DNA of 54,876 nucleotides from Phycisphaerales bacterium (lineage in GTDB: Bacteria; Planctomycetota; Phycisphaerae; UBA1845; Fen-1342): the NCBI GenBank assembly GCA_022839625.1, contig JALHJL010000035.1:1-54876 (forward strand). Direction: 5' to 3'. The notes under the pieces were generated by a model. It saw only the letters and a list, made by a program, of their open reading frames with translations, made no database searches and was not told the DNA's origin. The stretch's first letter is position 1, and every line of letters begins with the position of its first letter. Below are positions 1 through 8,210 of this stretch, one piece after another. The position numbers were made by a program, and so were the translations under genes.

Positions 1-507
1 CGGCGCTCGAGCAGGTTGCCGCGGAGCAGGCCGCGTTGTGTGACAAGGCGGGCCAGCGCCGGCCGGGCTTGGCGTTCCGGCACGCTCATGTGGGTCCGGG
101 GGCGGGGCTTGCGGACTGACATATACGTGCAGCGCCAGACCAAACGGCTTCTGCCAAGCCCGCGCGAATGCGAATGTGCTCCCGGCCGCAAAAAGTACCG
201 AACTCCCCCGAACCTCAACCACTTCGCCAGCGCTCAACCCCCTGGGTTGCGGTATCGCTGGCCGCGGCGGGTGGATGTAGTCCCCGGTCTGCGGGTCGCA
301 CAGATCGCGCGTGCACGGGTCGCCGTCGTCGCAGGTCCACTCCCAGGCGCACTCCCCGCCGACGCACAGGTCCTTCGTGCACTCGTTGTCGTCGTCGCAG
401 CGGTCCAGGTGCACCCACGTACCGCCATCGCAACTATCGTCCGTGAAAGGGTTTCCGTCGTCACAGTCCTTCGGCCCGTGCACGGGTCCGGCGGCGGCCT
501 TGCGGTG
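1..507 (-). pseudogene. Remnant of a Cys-rich CTDC-repeat gene, in frame after the stop of the next gene, running off the window
   Basis: Reading the minus strand directly after the TGA at 508-510, the same frame stays open to base 1. Between about 480 and 268 it encodes about three Cys-rich units (DCDDGNPFTDDSCDGG, then CDDDNECTKDLC, then CDDGDPCTRDLC) like the ten units of the protein at 1904-3604. There is no ATG and no ribosome binding site; only a GTG lies just before the repeats. A neighbouring frame reads PPPDPC immediately upstream, which is how a unit begins in the intact protein, so a unit seems to have lost about a dozen codons together with the frame. I infer a decayed or deleted paralogue; an assembly error is the alternative. 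Confidence 0.5.
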
Positions 508-1830
508 TCATCGCTGGCCCAGATCCTCGAGTCTTGCATAGTCCATGGCCACCTTGTTTCCGGCCCGGTCGCCACTGAACCTGAGCCACACAGCGATCGA
601 GTCGGCTCCCTCAGCGAGCGCAATCTCCCGGGCGCACTCCTCGTACTTACCGGCGGTCGTCTGCTGGCCGTCGAACTTGGTGACCAGGCCGGCTGACTCG
701 CCACGGGAGCCGTCGGGCAAAGGCGACCGCCCGGCCATCTGCTCGCCGGTGATGCGCGTGGTTTCCGCGCGATAGGGCACCGCGTGCAGAGAGTACGACC
801 ACGAACCGTCGGGCAAACCTAGCTCAAGAGTGCTCAGGCGAACCGCTACTCGGTACGTGTGCCCCGGGCTGAGCCCCAGGAAATCTCGCCGAATACCGCC
901 TTGGGCACCAGCTTCGCCGGTCGAGGTCAAGACCTGGTAGAACGGCTTCTCATCGGGCGTCGTGACGGCGTTGTAACGGCGAACGCCCGGCCTGTTTGCC
1001 AATCCCGCTCTCTCACCCATCTCGCAGGCCACGGCGGTGCGTTTGTCCGCTGACCAGGAGGTCCAATTGGGGGCGACCCCTCTAGCGAAAGGGATACCGA
1101 AAAGCTCTTCCTGCACCTGGCCACGTATGTGAATCGCTGCCGCATTGGACGGGATGTCGTGCGAGACTCCGATCACCCACACATCGAAGTCATTCATCGC
1201 ACCGTGCTCGGACCTGAGCGGTGTGCTCATGTCAAACTCGTAGCTCTCTCGCGCTCCGGCCAGCACATCTTCGCCGCGCCAATCATAGTTGTGGTAGTTG
1301 CTGACTACGCGGATGGATTCGTAAGCCGCTGACGACGGATTTGCCCATTGCAGGCGGAGGCGCTTCAACGCTGGGTCATAATTGCAGGTCAGTGAGATCG
1401 GGGCCGCCGGAATTCCCAGGCCAACTTCGGTTCCCCCCGTCATGTACTCCGAGCACGCTCCCATAAGTCCATTCAGTCTCCCCGTCGACGCCGAGACGGC
1501 TATGTACGCGCGGGACAACTCCGGGTCGGGGCTGCCAGCGCCGGAGAACAGCCACTTGAAGGGGTTCTGATCCTTGATGGCCTGCGCCAGCTCCACGGCT
1601 ACGCTCTCGGCCGACTCAGCAGGCTCCGTGTCAACGACAACAAACCTGCAATTACGGTTCACGTTGTCGGAGAGTACCAGTCTACCGCCCGATGCACTCC
1701 CCGTGAATGGAATACTGCACGTTTGACGGGCCTCCATGGGTTGCGCAATTACGCAAGGTGCAGCCCACAGAATGCCGCTCACGCCTACGAACGCTTCCAT
1801 GGCAAGGGTCCGGTTGCTCCGCGCCAGCAT
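508..1830 (-). CDS. Secreted protein of unknown function
   Basis: About 440 residues from the ATG at 1830, chosen because the protein then opens with a signal peptide (MLARSNRTLAMEAF, then a hydrophobic stretch ending near VIAQPMEA); a longer form from 1893 would bury this signal. The body has no motif I recognise. Its middle begins ISLTCNYDPALKRLRLQWANP, which looks like a fibronectin type III strand pattern, and the last part (HTYRVAVRLSTLELGLPDG onward to VWLRFSGDRAGNKVAMDYA) is beta-rich and ends like a carbohydrate-binding or jelly-roll module. It lies 73 bases downstream of the Cys-rich gene on the same strand and is probably co-transcribed with it. Export is well supported; function is not. 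Confidence 0.7.
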   Translation of the reverse strand: MLARSNRTLAMEAFVGVSGILWAAPCVIAQPMEARQTCSIPFTGSASGGRLVLSDNVNRNCRFVVVDTEPAESAESVAVELAQAIKDQNPFKWLFSGAGSPDPELSRAYIAVSASTGRLNGLMGACSEYMTGGTEVGLGIPAAPISLTCNYDPALKRLRLQWANPSSAAYESIRVVSNYHNYDWRGEDVLAGARESYEFDMSTPLRSEHGAMNDFDVWVIGVSHDIPSNAAAIHIRGQVQEELFGIPFARGVAPNWTSWSADKRTAVACEMGERAGLANRPGVRRYNAVTTPDEKPFYQVLTSTGEAGAQGGIRRDFLGLSPGHTYRVAVRLSTLELGLPDGSWSYSLHAVPYRAETTRITGEQMAGRSPLPDGSRGESAGLVTKFDGQQTTAGKYEECAREIALAEGADSIAVWLRFSGDRAGNKVAMDYARLEDLGQR

Positions 1831-1903
1831 CGTACACACTCCTGTTCTCACCCGATTGACACCTCGACAGTGAACGTACGCACCTTGCGCCACCGCACTG
1901 CTA

Positions 1904-3604
1904 TCACCACTCTTTTTCGCAGTCGCTCTTCACTCCGTCCGATTCCCACCCAACGCTGGGCCCCTCGCGACAGAAGAGAGGGTAGCGCGTTCCCGACACC
2001 GCATCGTATATGCACACCTGCCAGTCGTACTTGCCTTCTGCGCCTTCATCACAACCCGCAGGGAACAACTCATCCTGCGTCCGATGACGGGTCGAGAGAA
2101 CACGACACAAGTCGGCACCATTGAACTTCACCTGGAACTCATTGATGCCGCACGTGTAGACACACAGGCCCACCCGAGTGTCATTGAACCAGTACTCATA
2201 GGCGCACACGCCTCCGTACAGCGGGGTTGGCTTGCACGTCAGAGTAAGCGTGTGGCCACAGTAGTCCAGATACGGATCGCTTGTGTCCGGTGTGCAGCTC
2301 GTAGGGCATCCGCCAATACCGGTGAAAGTGAGCCTGTACCACTCGGTCGGGTCGGACGTATCGTCGCACGTGTCCGGGTGCGCGCACTCTCCGTTCTCGC
2401 AGATATCGTCCGTGCAAGGGTTTTCGTCATCGCAGTTCTTGGGCCCGTACTCGCAGGCCCCATTCACGCACCGCTGCTCCTGGCACGGGTCCGGCGGCGG
2501 AGGGCAGTTCCACTCGTGGACGCACTCCCCGCCGCTGCAACCATCGTCCGTGCAAGGGTTTCCGTCATCGCAGTTCTTGGGCCCGTACTCGCAGTTCCCG
2601 CCAGCGCAGGTGACCTGTGTGCACGGGTCGGCGGGTGGTTCGCACAGCCAGGCATGTACGCAATCGCCGTTGTCGCAAGCGTCTGCCGTACAATCATTTC
2701 CGTCGTCGCAAGTCTTCTGCGGGTGAGAGCACTCGCCCTGCTCGCCTCGGCAGAGGTCGTCCGTGCACGGGTTCGCGTCCGGCGGGCACTTGGGCGCGTA
2801 GACGCACCCGCGGCCAGCCTCACAGTGTTCTACCGTGCAGGGGTTGTGGTCGTTGCAGTCCCGGGGCGCGTGGTGGCAGTCGCCATTGTGGCAGGAGTCG
2901 TCCGTACAAGGATTGTCGTCGTTACAGTCCTTCGGCGTGTGGACGCAGCCTTGTGCGGGGTCACAACTGTCGCTCGTACAGGGGTCCCCATCAGCGCAGT
3001 TGACGGGCGCGTGAGTGCAGTTGCCCCCGCTGCACCAATCTGTCGTACAAGGGTTTGCGTCGTCGCAGATCATGCCGCAGCATGGATCCGGGTTGCCGCA
3101 GCACGGGTCCGGGTTGCCGCAGCACGGGTCGGGGTTGTTGCAGCAGGGGTCGCCCTCGATGCACGGCGGGCAGTTGCACGTTCCGTTGTTGCAGGTGCAC
3201 GCCGGTGCGCAGGGCGGGCAACACGGCCCCACGCACGGGTGGCAGGAGCCGTTTTCGCAATACGATCCCGAGGGGCAGTCCGCGTCAGTCTCGCACGACC
3301 CGCAGGGCTCCCCGCTCGGGCACGGCACGACGATCCCCACGCCGGGCGCCGCCGGGTCATCGGCCCCCGCCCCTTCGTCAGCCGCCGCGGAGGCCTCATC
3401 ATCTCCCGCCGGCTGTGGCTCACCGGCAGGCGGCGGCTCGGACGCACCCTCGACCCGCCCCTCGGCGGCGGACTGCGGATGCTCATCCGGGCCGGCGGGG
3501 CCCGGTTCGTCCTGGTCCGCCGACGGTGACAGGACGCCGTGGCGGAAGTCGCCCATGCAGCCATTCACGGATTCAGGCCCGTCTCCCAGCGGCAGAAGGA
3601 GCAC
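1904..3604 (-). CDS. Secreted Cys-rich protein with ten CTDC-type repeats
   Basis: Residues about 25-90 are a Glu/Ala/Pro-rich linker. Residues 94-178 are a dense Cys region that includes NPDPCCG repeats. Residues about 180-412 hold ten units of the form CDDGNPCTDDGCSGGECVH, the pattern of the Dicty_CTDC extracellular matrix repeat. Residues 412-566 form a separate Cys-containing domain (GIGGCPTSCTPDTSDPYLDYCGHTL). The units are expected to be disulfide-bonded, so the protein should act outside the cytoplasm. The start is uncertain: GTG at 3604 is the only standard start, but the hydrophobic signal sequence continues upstream (FAALLVLVPV encoded by 3602-3631, preceded by basic residues) as far as a stop at 3698-3700, with no ATG, GTG or TTG in that stretch. 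Confidence 0.75.
   Translation of the reverse strand: MLLLPLGDGPESVNGCMGDFRHGVLSPSADQDEPGPAGPDEHPQSAAEGRVEGASEPPPAGEPQPAGDDEASAAADEGAGADDPAAPGVGIVVPCPSGEPCGSCETDADCPSGSYCENGSCHPCVGPCCPPCAPACTCNNGTCNCPPCIEGDPCCNNPDPCCGNPDPCCGNPDPCCGMICDDANPCTTDWCSGGNCTHAPVNCADGDPCTSDSCDPAQGCVHTPKDCNDDNPCTDDSCHNGDCHHAPRDCNDHNPCTVEHCEAGRGCVYAPKCPPDANPCTDDLCRGEQGECSHPQKTCDDGNDCTADACDNGDCVHAWLCEPPADPCTQVTCAGGNCEYGPKNCDDGNPCTDDGCSGGECVHEWNCPPPPDPCQEQRCVNGACEYGPKNCDDENPCTDDICENGECAHPDTCDDTSDPTEWYRLTFTGIGGCPTSCTPDTSDPYLDYCGHTLTLTCKPTPLYGGVCAYEYWFNDTRVGLCVYTCGINEFQVKFNGADLCRVLSTRHRTQDELFPAGCDEGAEGKYDWQVCIYDAVSGTRYPLFCREGPSVGWESDGVKSDCEKEW
3075..3154 (-). repeat. 21-base tandem repeat encoding NPDPCCG
   Basis: Three full units of 21 bases (3075-3095, 3096-3116, 3117-3137) differ at only a few positions, and a partial, more diverged unit follows. 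Each encodes one seven-residue step of the Cys-pair ladder in the Cys-rich protein. Because the unit is a multiple of three, copy-number change would keep the frame. Confidence 0.85.
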
Positions 3605-3971
3605 GGGGACAAGTACCAGGAGAGCTGCGAAGCGGTACGCGGCTGGCCCTTCTGCCCGACAGTCCCGCTTGGTGCGCTTTCGCTCGAGCGCACACCCTCA
3701 CACCTGAAGTATGCCCCAGGAATTTGCGAAAGCCAAAACTTTCCGTCGAAATCACGGGCAGACACCGGTGGGCGATTCGCCGGCGAGATGGGCCGAGAGA
3801 GCCCAGCCCACGACGCGAGCCGTGAGTACCAAGGCCTGAACGATGGAACGCCACGGGGGCGAAAGAGGACCGCCCGTGGGGCGGTGCGCTGTTCGCGGCT
3901 GTTTCGTCCGCCCCCGTTGCCGCTATGCTCGCGGCTGGCGAACCGCGCGGCCGCAGTCCATAATCGGAAGC

Positions 3972-4553
3972 GTGAGTCATTCGCCGCGCGGAGCCTTGGT
4001 CGTCATCAGCGGCCCGTCGGGGGCGGGGAAGACCTCCATCTGCGACGAGCTGCTCAAACGCATCCCGCACAGCCGTTGGTCGGTCTCCGTCACCACCCGC
4101 CCGCCGCGGGGCCGCGAGGTCGATGGGCAGCACTACCGCTTCATCACGCCCGAAGAATTCCAGCGGATGATCGACGACGGCGAACTGCTCGAATACGCCC
4201 AGTATCTCGGGCATTGGTACGGTACGCCACGTAGACCCATCGACGAGGCCCTGGCCGCCGGGCAGACGGTCGTCCTGGAGATCGACGTTCAGGGCGGGGC
4301 CCAGGTGGCCCAGCGCATGCCCGAGTCCATCCGCGTGTTTGTGTTGCCGCCGACGATGGACACCCTGAAGGCCCGCCTGGAGGGGCGGCAGACGGAGAGC
4401 GAGACCCTCCAGCAGAAGCGGCTGGCGGAGGCGGATGGGGAGATCGCGTTTGCCCGGTCGAGCGGCCACTATCCACACGTCATCACAAACGATATACTAG
4501 AAGACTCGGTGCAGCAGGTACTGGAAATCATCGAGCGAGAACGGCACAAATGA
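3972..4553 (+). CDS. gmk: Guanylate kinase
   Basis: 193 residues from the GTG at 3972, which has GGAAG just upstream (3966-3970) and gives the usual family length; an upstream ATG at 3843 would add an Arg-rich tail that looks like translated intergenic DNA. The protein phosphorylates GMP to GDP. Visible motifs are the P-loop SGPSGAGKTS near the N-terminus, the GMP-binding region SVTTRPPRGREVDGQHY, and EIDVQGGAQVA with the ITNDILEDSVQQ ending typical of bacterial Gmk. Its stop overlaps the start of rpoZ (ATGA), so the two are translationally coupled. Confidence 0.95.
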   Translation: MSHSPRGALVVISGPSGAGKTSICDELLKRIPHSRWSVSVTTRPPRGREVDGQHYRFITPEEFQRMIDDGELLEYAQYLGHWYGTPRRPIDEALAAGQTVVLEIDVQGGAQVAQRMPESIRVFVLPPTMDTLKARLEGRQTESETLQQKRLAEADGEIAFARSSGHYPHVITNDILEDSVQQVLEIIERERHK

Positions 4554-4771
4554 TCGAGCTGCTGAAAAACGATGACATCATTCGCAAGGTGGGCGGTCGC
4601 TTCAAGCTGACCAGCCTGATTCAGAAGCGCTGGCTCGAGCTGATGCGCGGCTCGCGGCCCCTCGTGGATCCCTCCGGCAAGACCGAGATAGAAATCGTCA
4701 TGGAGGAGATCCGCCAGGAGAAGATCGGCATCGATTACGAGGCTTCGGGGATTCCCAAGCCGGGGGAATGA
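4550..4771 (+). CDS. rpoZ: RNA polymerase omega subunit
   Basis: 73 residues, the size expected for omega, which stabilises the beta-prime subunit during RNA polymerase assembly. The central LTSLIQKRWLELMRGSRPLV matches the conserved omega core, and IEIVMEEIRQEKIGI is a typical tail. The ATG at 4550 overlaps the gmk stop. The order gmk-rpoZ-coaBC is widespread in bacteria and supports the call despite the short length. Confidence 0.9.
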   Translation: MIELLKNDDIIRKVGGRFKLTSLIQKRWLELMRGSRPLVDPSGKTEIEIVMEEIRQEKIGIDYEASGIPKPGE

Positions 4772-4787
4772 GGCTACGGGTGCGGGC

Positions 4788-5399
4788 GTGTCCGATCCGA
4801 AACCAGCGTCCGGTCCGTCCGCCGGGGGCCTCCTGAACGGGTACGAATCGGTCGTATGCGTCAGCGGGGGAATCGCGGCCTACAAGACCGCCGACCTGGT
4901 GTCGAAGCTGGTGCAGGACGGCTGCGGCGTGACCGTGGCGATGACGCGCAACGCGGCGCGCTTCGTCGGGCCAACGACCTTCCGCGCCCTGACCGGGCGG
5001 CCCGTGCTGACCAGCCTTTGGCACGGGGATGATTCCGGCCAGATGCTGCACCTCGACCCTGGCCAGGCCGCCGACCTGGTCGTCGTTGCGCCGGCGACGG
5101 CCAACATCATCGGGAAGCTCGCCGGCGGGATCGCGGACGACCTCGTGAGCACCCTGCTGCTGGGGGCCGACTGCCCGGTTCTGCTGGCGCCCGCGATGAA
5201 CGCGCGCATGTGGCAGCACCCGTCGGTGCGGCGGAACGTCGGCCTGTTACGGGAACAAGGGGGCCTCCTGGTTGGCCCCGAGGAAGGCTGGCTGGCGTGC
5301 GGCACGTGCGGCCCGGGCCGGATGTCGGAGCCCGAGACGCTGCACGCCGCCATTCGTCAGCAGCTTCTGCGCACGCCCCCGAAACGCGCGCAGGCCTGA
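4788..5399 (+). CDS. coaC: Phosphopantothenoylcysteine decarboxylase (CoaC-type flavoprotein)
   Basis: 203 residues from a GTG at 4788. It is an HFCD-family flavoprotein that decarboxylates 4'-phosphopantothenoylcysteine in coenzyme A synthesis. VCVSGGIAAYKTADLVSKL is the N-terminal nucleotide/flavin motif, APAMNARMW is the PXMNXXMW substrate motif with the conserved Asn, and ACGTCGPGRM is the substrate-clamp motif carrying the catalytic Cys. In most bacteria this domain is fused to the CoaB synthetase domain of about 200 residues; here the protein stops right after the decarboxylase and the next gene is unrelated. CoaB must therefore be encoded elsewhere. Confidence 0.9.
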   Translation: MSDPKPASGPSAGGLLNGYESVVCVSGGIAAYKTADLVSKLVQDGCGVTVAMTRNAARFVGPTTFRALTGRPVLTSLWHGDDSGQMLHLDPGQAADLVVVAPATANIIGKLAGGIADDLVSTLLLGADCPVLLAPAMNARMWQHPSVRRNVGLLREQGGLLVGPEEGWLACGTCGPGRMSEPETLHAAIRQQLLRTPPKRAQA

Positions 5400-5507
5400 A
5401 ATCGCGTGCGTTTTGTCCAGCCCCCGCAGCCCCGCACGTTGACCGCCCTGTGCCGACCGAAGAGAATGGCTCACGATGTGTCTCGTCTTGACGGAGGATA
5501 CCGCCGC

Positions 5508-7487
5508 ATGGCCAAGTCTGCCCTGCTTTGGGAACCGTCGCCGGAACGGATCAAGCAGTCCCAGATGTACGAATTCATGGCGCGGGCCGCGGGGCGTTAC
5601 GGGTTCGCGGCGGAATGGGAGGCGCTGCGCCGCTGGTCCGTGGACAAGCCGGAGGAGTTCTGGCCGGAGCTGCTCGACTACGTCGGGATCGAGCCCGCCA
5701 CCCCCGCCCGCAGCGTGATGCGCGGAGCCGGGATGCTGGGGACCCGGTGGTTCGAAGGGATGACGCTGAACTACGCCCGGCATCTGCTCCGCTTCGACGA
5801 CGACCAGGACGCGTTGGTGTTCGAAAACGAGCTGGATGGGCGGGCGCGCATGTCGCGCCGCGAGCTGCGCGCCGAGGTGGCGCGCTGCGCCGCCGCGCTA
5901 CGGGACGCCGGCGTACAATCCGGGCAGCGCGTGGCCGGGTTCCTGCCCAATATCCCCGAGACCATCATCGCCATGCTGGGGGCCGTCAGCCTGGGAGCGA
6001 TCTGGTCTTCGTGCTCGCCGGACTTCGGCGTCGAGGGCGTGCTGGACCGGTTCGGGCAGATCGAGCCGACGGTGCTGGTGGTGACCGATGGCTACACGTA
6101 TGGCGGCAAGCGATTCGAGACGCTGCCGCGCGTCGTGGAGATGCTGCCGCAACTGCCGAGCGTGCGGAAGGTCGTGGTCGTGCCGTACCTGGCGAGCACG
6201 GTCGGACCGCCGTCCGCGACGCCTGCGGACATCTCCGCCGTGCGGGACGGAGTCCGGTGGCGCGATTTCCTCGGCCCGACCGACCGGCCTGCGCCGCCGC
6301 TGACGTTCACCGAGGTCCCCTTCGACCATCCGCTCTTCATCATGTATTCGTCCGGGACGACCGGCGTGCCGAAGTGCATCGTGCATGGTCACGGCGGCAC
6401 GCTGTTGCAGCATATGAAGGAGCTGATGCTGCACACCGATCTGCGGGCCGGCGAGCGCATCTTCTACTTCACGACCTGCGGCTGGATGATGTGGAATTGG
6501 CTGGTCAGCGGGCTGGGCGTCGGGGCGACGCTGGTCCTGTTCGAGGGGAACCCCGGCTATCCGACGATGGACCGCTTGTGGGAAATGGCCGGGCGGACCA
6601 GGTTGCACGTATTCGGCACGAGCGCGAAGTACATCGCGGCGTGCCAGAAAGCCGACCTGCACCCCGGCCGCGATCATGACCTGGCGGCGTTGCGCTGCAT
6701 TTGCTCCACGGGGTCCCCACTGAGCGTGGAGCTTTTCCAGTGGGTTTATGAGCGCGTGAAGCGCGACTTGCAACTCGCGTCGATCAGCGGCGGCACGGAC
6801 ATCATCTCCTGCTTCATGCTCGGCAATCCGATCCTGCCAGTGTATGCGGGCGAGATTCAGTGTCGCGGCCTGGGGATGGACGTGCAGGCGTGGGACGAAG
6901 GCGGCCGGCCGGTCACGAACCAGAAGGCCGAGCTGGTGTGCTGCCGGCCGTTCCCCTGCCAGCCCGTCAGCTTCTGGAACGACCCCGACAGCGCGAAGTA
7001 CCGGGCGGCGTACTTCGACTTCTACTCCGATACGTGCGTGTGGCGGCACGGCGACTTCATCGAGGTTACGGACACCGGCGGCATCATCGTGTACGGCCGC
7101 TCGGACGCGACGCTCAACCCCGGCGGCGTGCGCATCGGCACCGCGGAAATCTACCGCGTCGTGGAGGGCATGCCGGAAATCGCCGACAGCATCGTCGTCG
7201 GCAAGGACACCCCCGACGGGGACGTGGAGGTGTGCCTGTTCCTTGTGCTGCGCCCGGGGCTGACGCTGACGACGGAGATGGCGAAGAAGATCCGCGCGGC
7301 GATCGCCGAAGGGGCGACCCGGCGGCACGTGCCCAAGCACATCAAGCAGGTCACCGCCATCCCCTATACGATCAACGGCAAGAAGGTGGAGATGGCCGTC
7401 CGGCGGATGATCCACGGCCAGGACGTGCCGAACAAGGACGCGCTGGCGAACCCGGACGTGCTGGAAGAGTACCGCGGGGTGGTATAA
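5508..7487 (+). CDS. aacS: Acetoacetyl-CoA synthetase
   Basis: 659 residues from the ATG at 5508, chosen because GGAGG lies at 5493-5497; an in-frame ATG at 5406 has no such site. This ANL-superfamily enzyme activates acetoacetate to acetoacetyl-CoA through an adenylate. Visible are the AMP-binding P-loop YSSGTTGVPK near residue 280, FYFTTCGWMMWNW near 325, YGRSDATLNPGGVRIG in the hinge region and the acyl-adenylate lysine motif TINGKKVEM near 622. N-terminal residues QSQMYEFM and length match AacS better than acetyl-CoA synthetase. No neighbouring ketone-body or polyhydroxybutyrate gene is present, so the pathway context is open. Confidence 0.93.
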   Translation: MAKSALLWEPSPERIKQSQMYEFMARAAGRYGFAAEWEALRRWSVDKPEEFWPELLDYVGIEPATPARSVMRGAGMLGTRWFEGMTLNYARHLLRFDDDQDALVFENELDGRARMSRRELRAEVARCAAALRDAGVQSGQRVAGFLPNIPETIIAMLGAVSLGAIWSSCSPDFGVEGVLDRFGQIEPTVLVVTDGYTYGGKRFETLPRVVEMLPQLPSVRKVVVVPYLASTVGPPSATPADISAVRDGVRWRDFLGPTDRPAPPLTFTEVPFDHPLFIMYSSGTTGVPKCIVHGHGGTLLQHMKELMLHTDLRAGERIFYFTTCGWMMWNWLVSGLGVGATLVLFEGNPGYPTMDRLWEMAGRTRLHVFGTSAKYIAACQKADLHPGRDHDLAALRCICSTGSPLSVELFQWVYERVKRDLQLASISGGTDIISCFMLGNPILPVYAGEIQCRGLGMDVQAWDEGGRPVTNQKAELVCCRPFPCQPVSFWNDPDSAKYRAAYFDFYSDTCVWRHGDFIEVTDTGGIIVYGRSDATLNPGGVRIGTAEIYRVVEGMPEIADSIVVGKDTPDGDVEVCLFLVLRPGLTLTTEMAKKIRAAIAEGATRRHVPKHIKQVTAIPYTINGKKVEMAVRRMIHGQDVPNKDALANPDVLEEYRGVV

Positions 7488-7488
7488 T
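7483..7488 (+). promoter_or_regulatory. TATAAT -10 element ahead of the DUF433/PIN pair
   Basis: A perfect TATAAT overlaps the aacS stop codon and lies 29 bases before the DUF433 start at 7518. No convincing -35 hexamer is visible 16-18 bases upstream. Inferred start of the toxin-antitoxin transcript. Confidence 0.5.
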
Positions 7489-7517
7489 GCAGGTGCCAGG
7501 ATGCGGCAGGCAGGCTC

Positions 7518-7748
7518 ATGACGCAGTTCACGAGAATCACGGTTGATCCGCTGGTGATGGGTGGTCGGCCATGCATCCGTGGCTTGCGTGTGACGGTGGG
7601 CACGCTGGTCGGCCTGCTGGCGGCCGGCCGTAGCGAGTCCGAAATCCTGCAAGCCTATCCCTACCTGGAACCCGACGACCTGCGCGAGGCACTTGCTTAT
7701 GCGGCCTGGCGGCTTGAAGAGGCCGAGATTCCGCTAGCGCCTTCATGA
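7518..7748 (+). CDS. DUF433 family protein, probable antitoxin
   Basis: 76 residues. The pattern ITVDPLVMGGRPCIRGLRVTV followed by ILQAYPYLEPDDLREALAYAAW is the DUF433 signature, a small winged-helix-like DNA-binding fold. DUF433 proteins are commonly found directly upstream of PIN-like nucleases of the DUF5615 type and act as the antitoxin and probable autorepressor. Its stop overlaps the start of exactly such a gene (ATGA at 7745), so the two are coupled. Role as antitoxin is inferred from family and context. Confidence 0.85.
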   Translation: MTQFTRITVDPLVMGGRPCIRGLRVTVGTLVGLLAAGRSESEILQAYPYLEPDDLREALAYAAWRLEEAEIPLAPS

Positions 7749-8134
7749 GAATCCTGGTCGACATGAACCTGTCACCACGGTGGTGCGAGGTGCTGGCCCG
7801 GCACGGCTGGCACGCCGTGCACTGGTCGACCGTCGGCGATCCGCGCGCCGGCGACGCGACCCTCATGGCGTGGGCCCACGCCAACGGGTACGTCGTATTG
7901 ACGCACGATCTGGACTTCGGGACGCTCCTCGCGGTCACGAAGGCCGAAGCCCCGAGTGTTGTACAGGTCCGTACGCAGGACCTATTGCCCGAGTCTGCCG
8001 AGCAGCTCTTCGTCGCCGCGCTCCATCAGTTCGAGCCGCTACTTGAAGGTGGCGCCCTGGTCGTCGTTGAAGAAGCACGAAGTCGGGCGCGCGTTCTGCC
8101 CCTTAAAGGCCCCGCCGATAGCCGCGACGAATGA
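7745..8134 (+). CDS. DUF5615 PIN-like protein, probable toxin nuclease
   Basis: 129 residues. RILVDMNLSPRWCEVLARHG gives the first acidic residue of a PIN-like fold, and VVLTHDLDFGTLL gives the second acidic pair, both typical of DUF5615 (Mut7-C/VapC-related) proteins. Members are predicted metal-dependent RNases that pair with DUF433 antitoxins. The C-terminal LEGGALVVVEEARSRARVLPL is the usual last strand of the family, so the gene looks intact. Confidence 0.85.
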   Translation: MRILVDMNLSPRWCEVLARHGWHAVHWSTVGDPRAGDATLMAWAHANGYVVLTHDLDFGTLLAVTKAEAPSVVQVRTQDLLPESAEQLFVAALHQFEPLLEGGALVVVEEARSRARVLPLKGPADSRDE

Positions 8135-8166
8135 GTGTCGCCGGCGCGCAGCAAGCGATCGGCGCC

Positions 8167-8172
8167 TACAAT
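8167..8172 (+). promoter_or_regulatory. TACAAT -10 element ahead of the YceI gene
   Basis: TACAAT lies 38 bases upstream of the YceI start, with no clear -35. It is one of several TA-A-AT hexamers at a similar distance from starts in this window. Confidence 0.4.
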
Positions 8173-8210
8173 TCGGCAGTAGCTGTTACCCCAGCATGAA
8201 GGGAGAGACC

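Noticed and set aside
508..510. Selenocysteine or programmed readthrough at the TGA before the Cys-rich remnant
   Set aside because: No stem-loop of the SECIS kind was recognised just after the codon, and the upstream protein looks complete. Decay is simpler.
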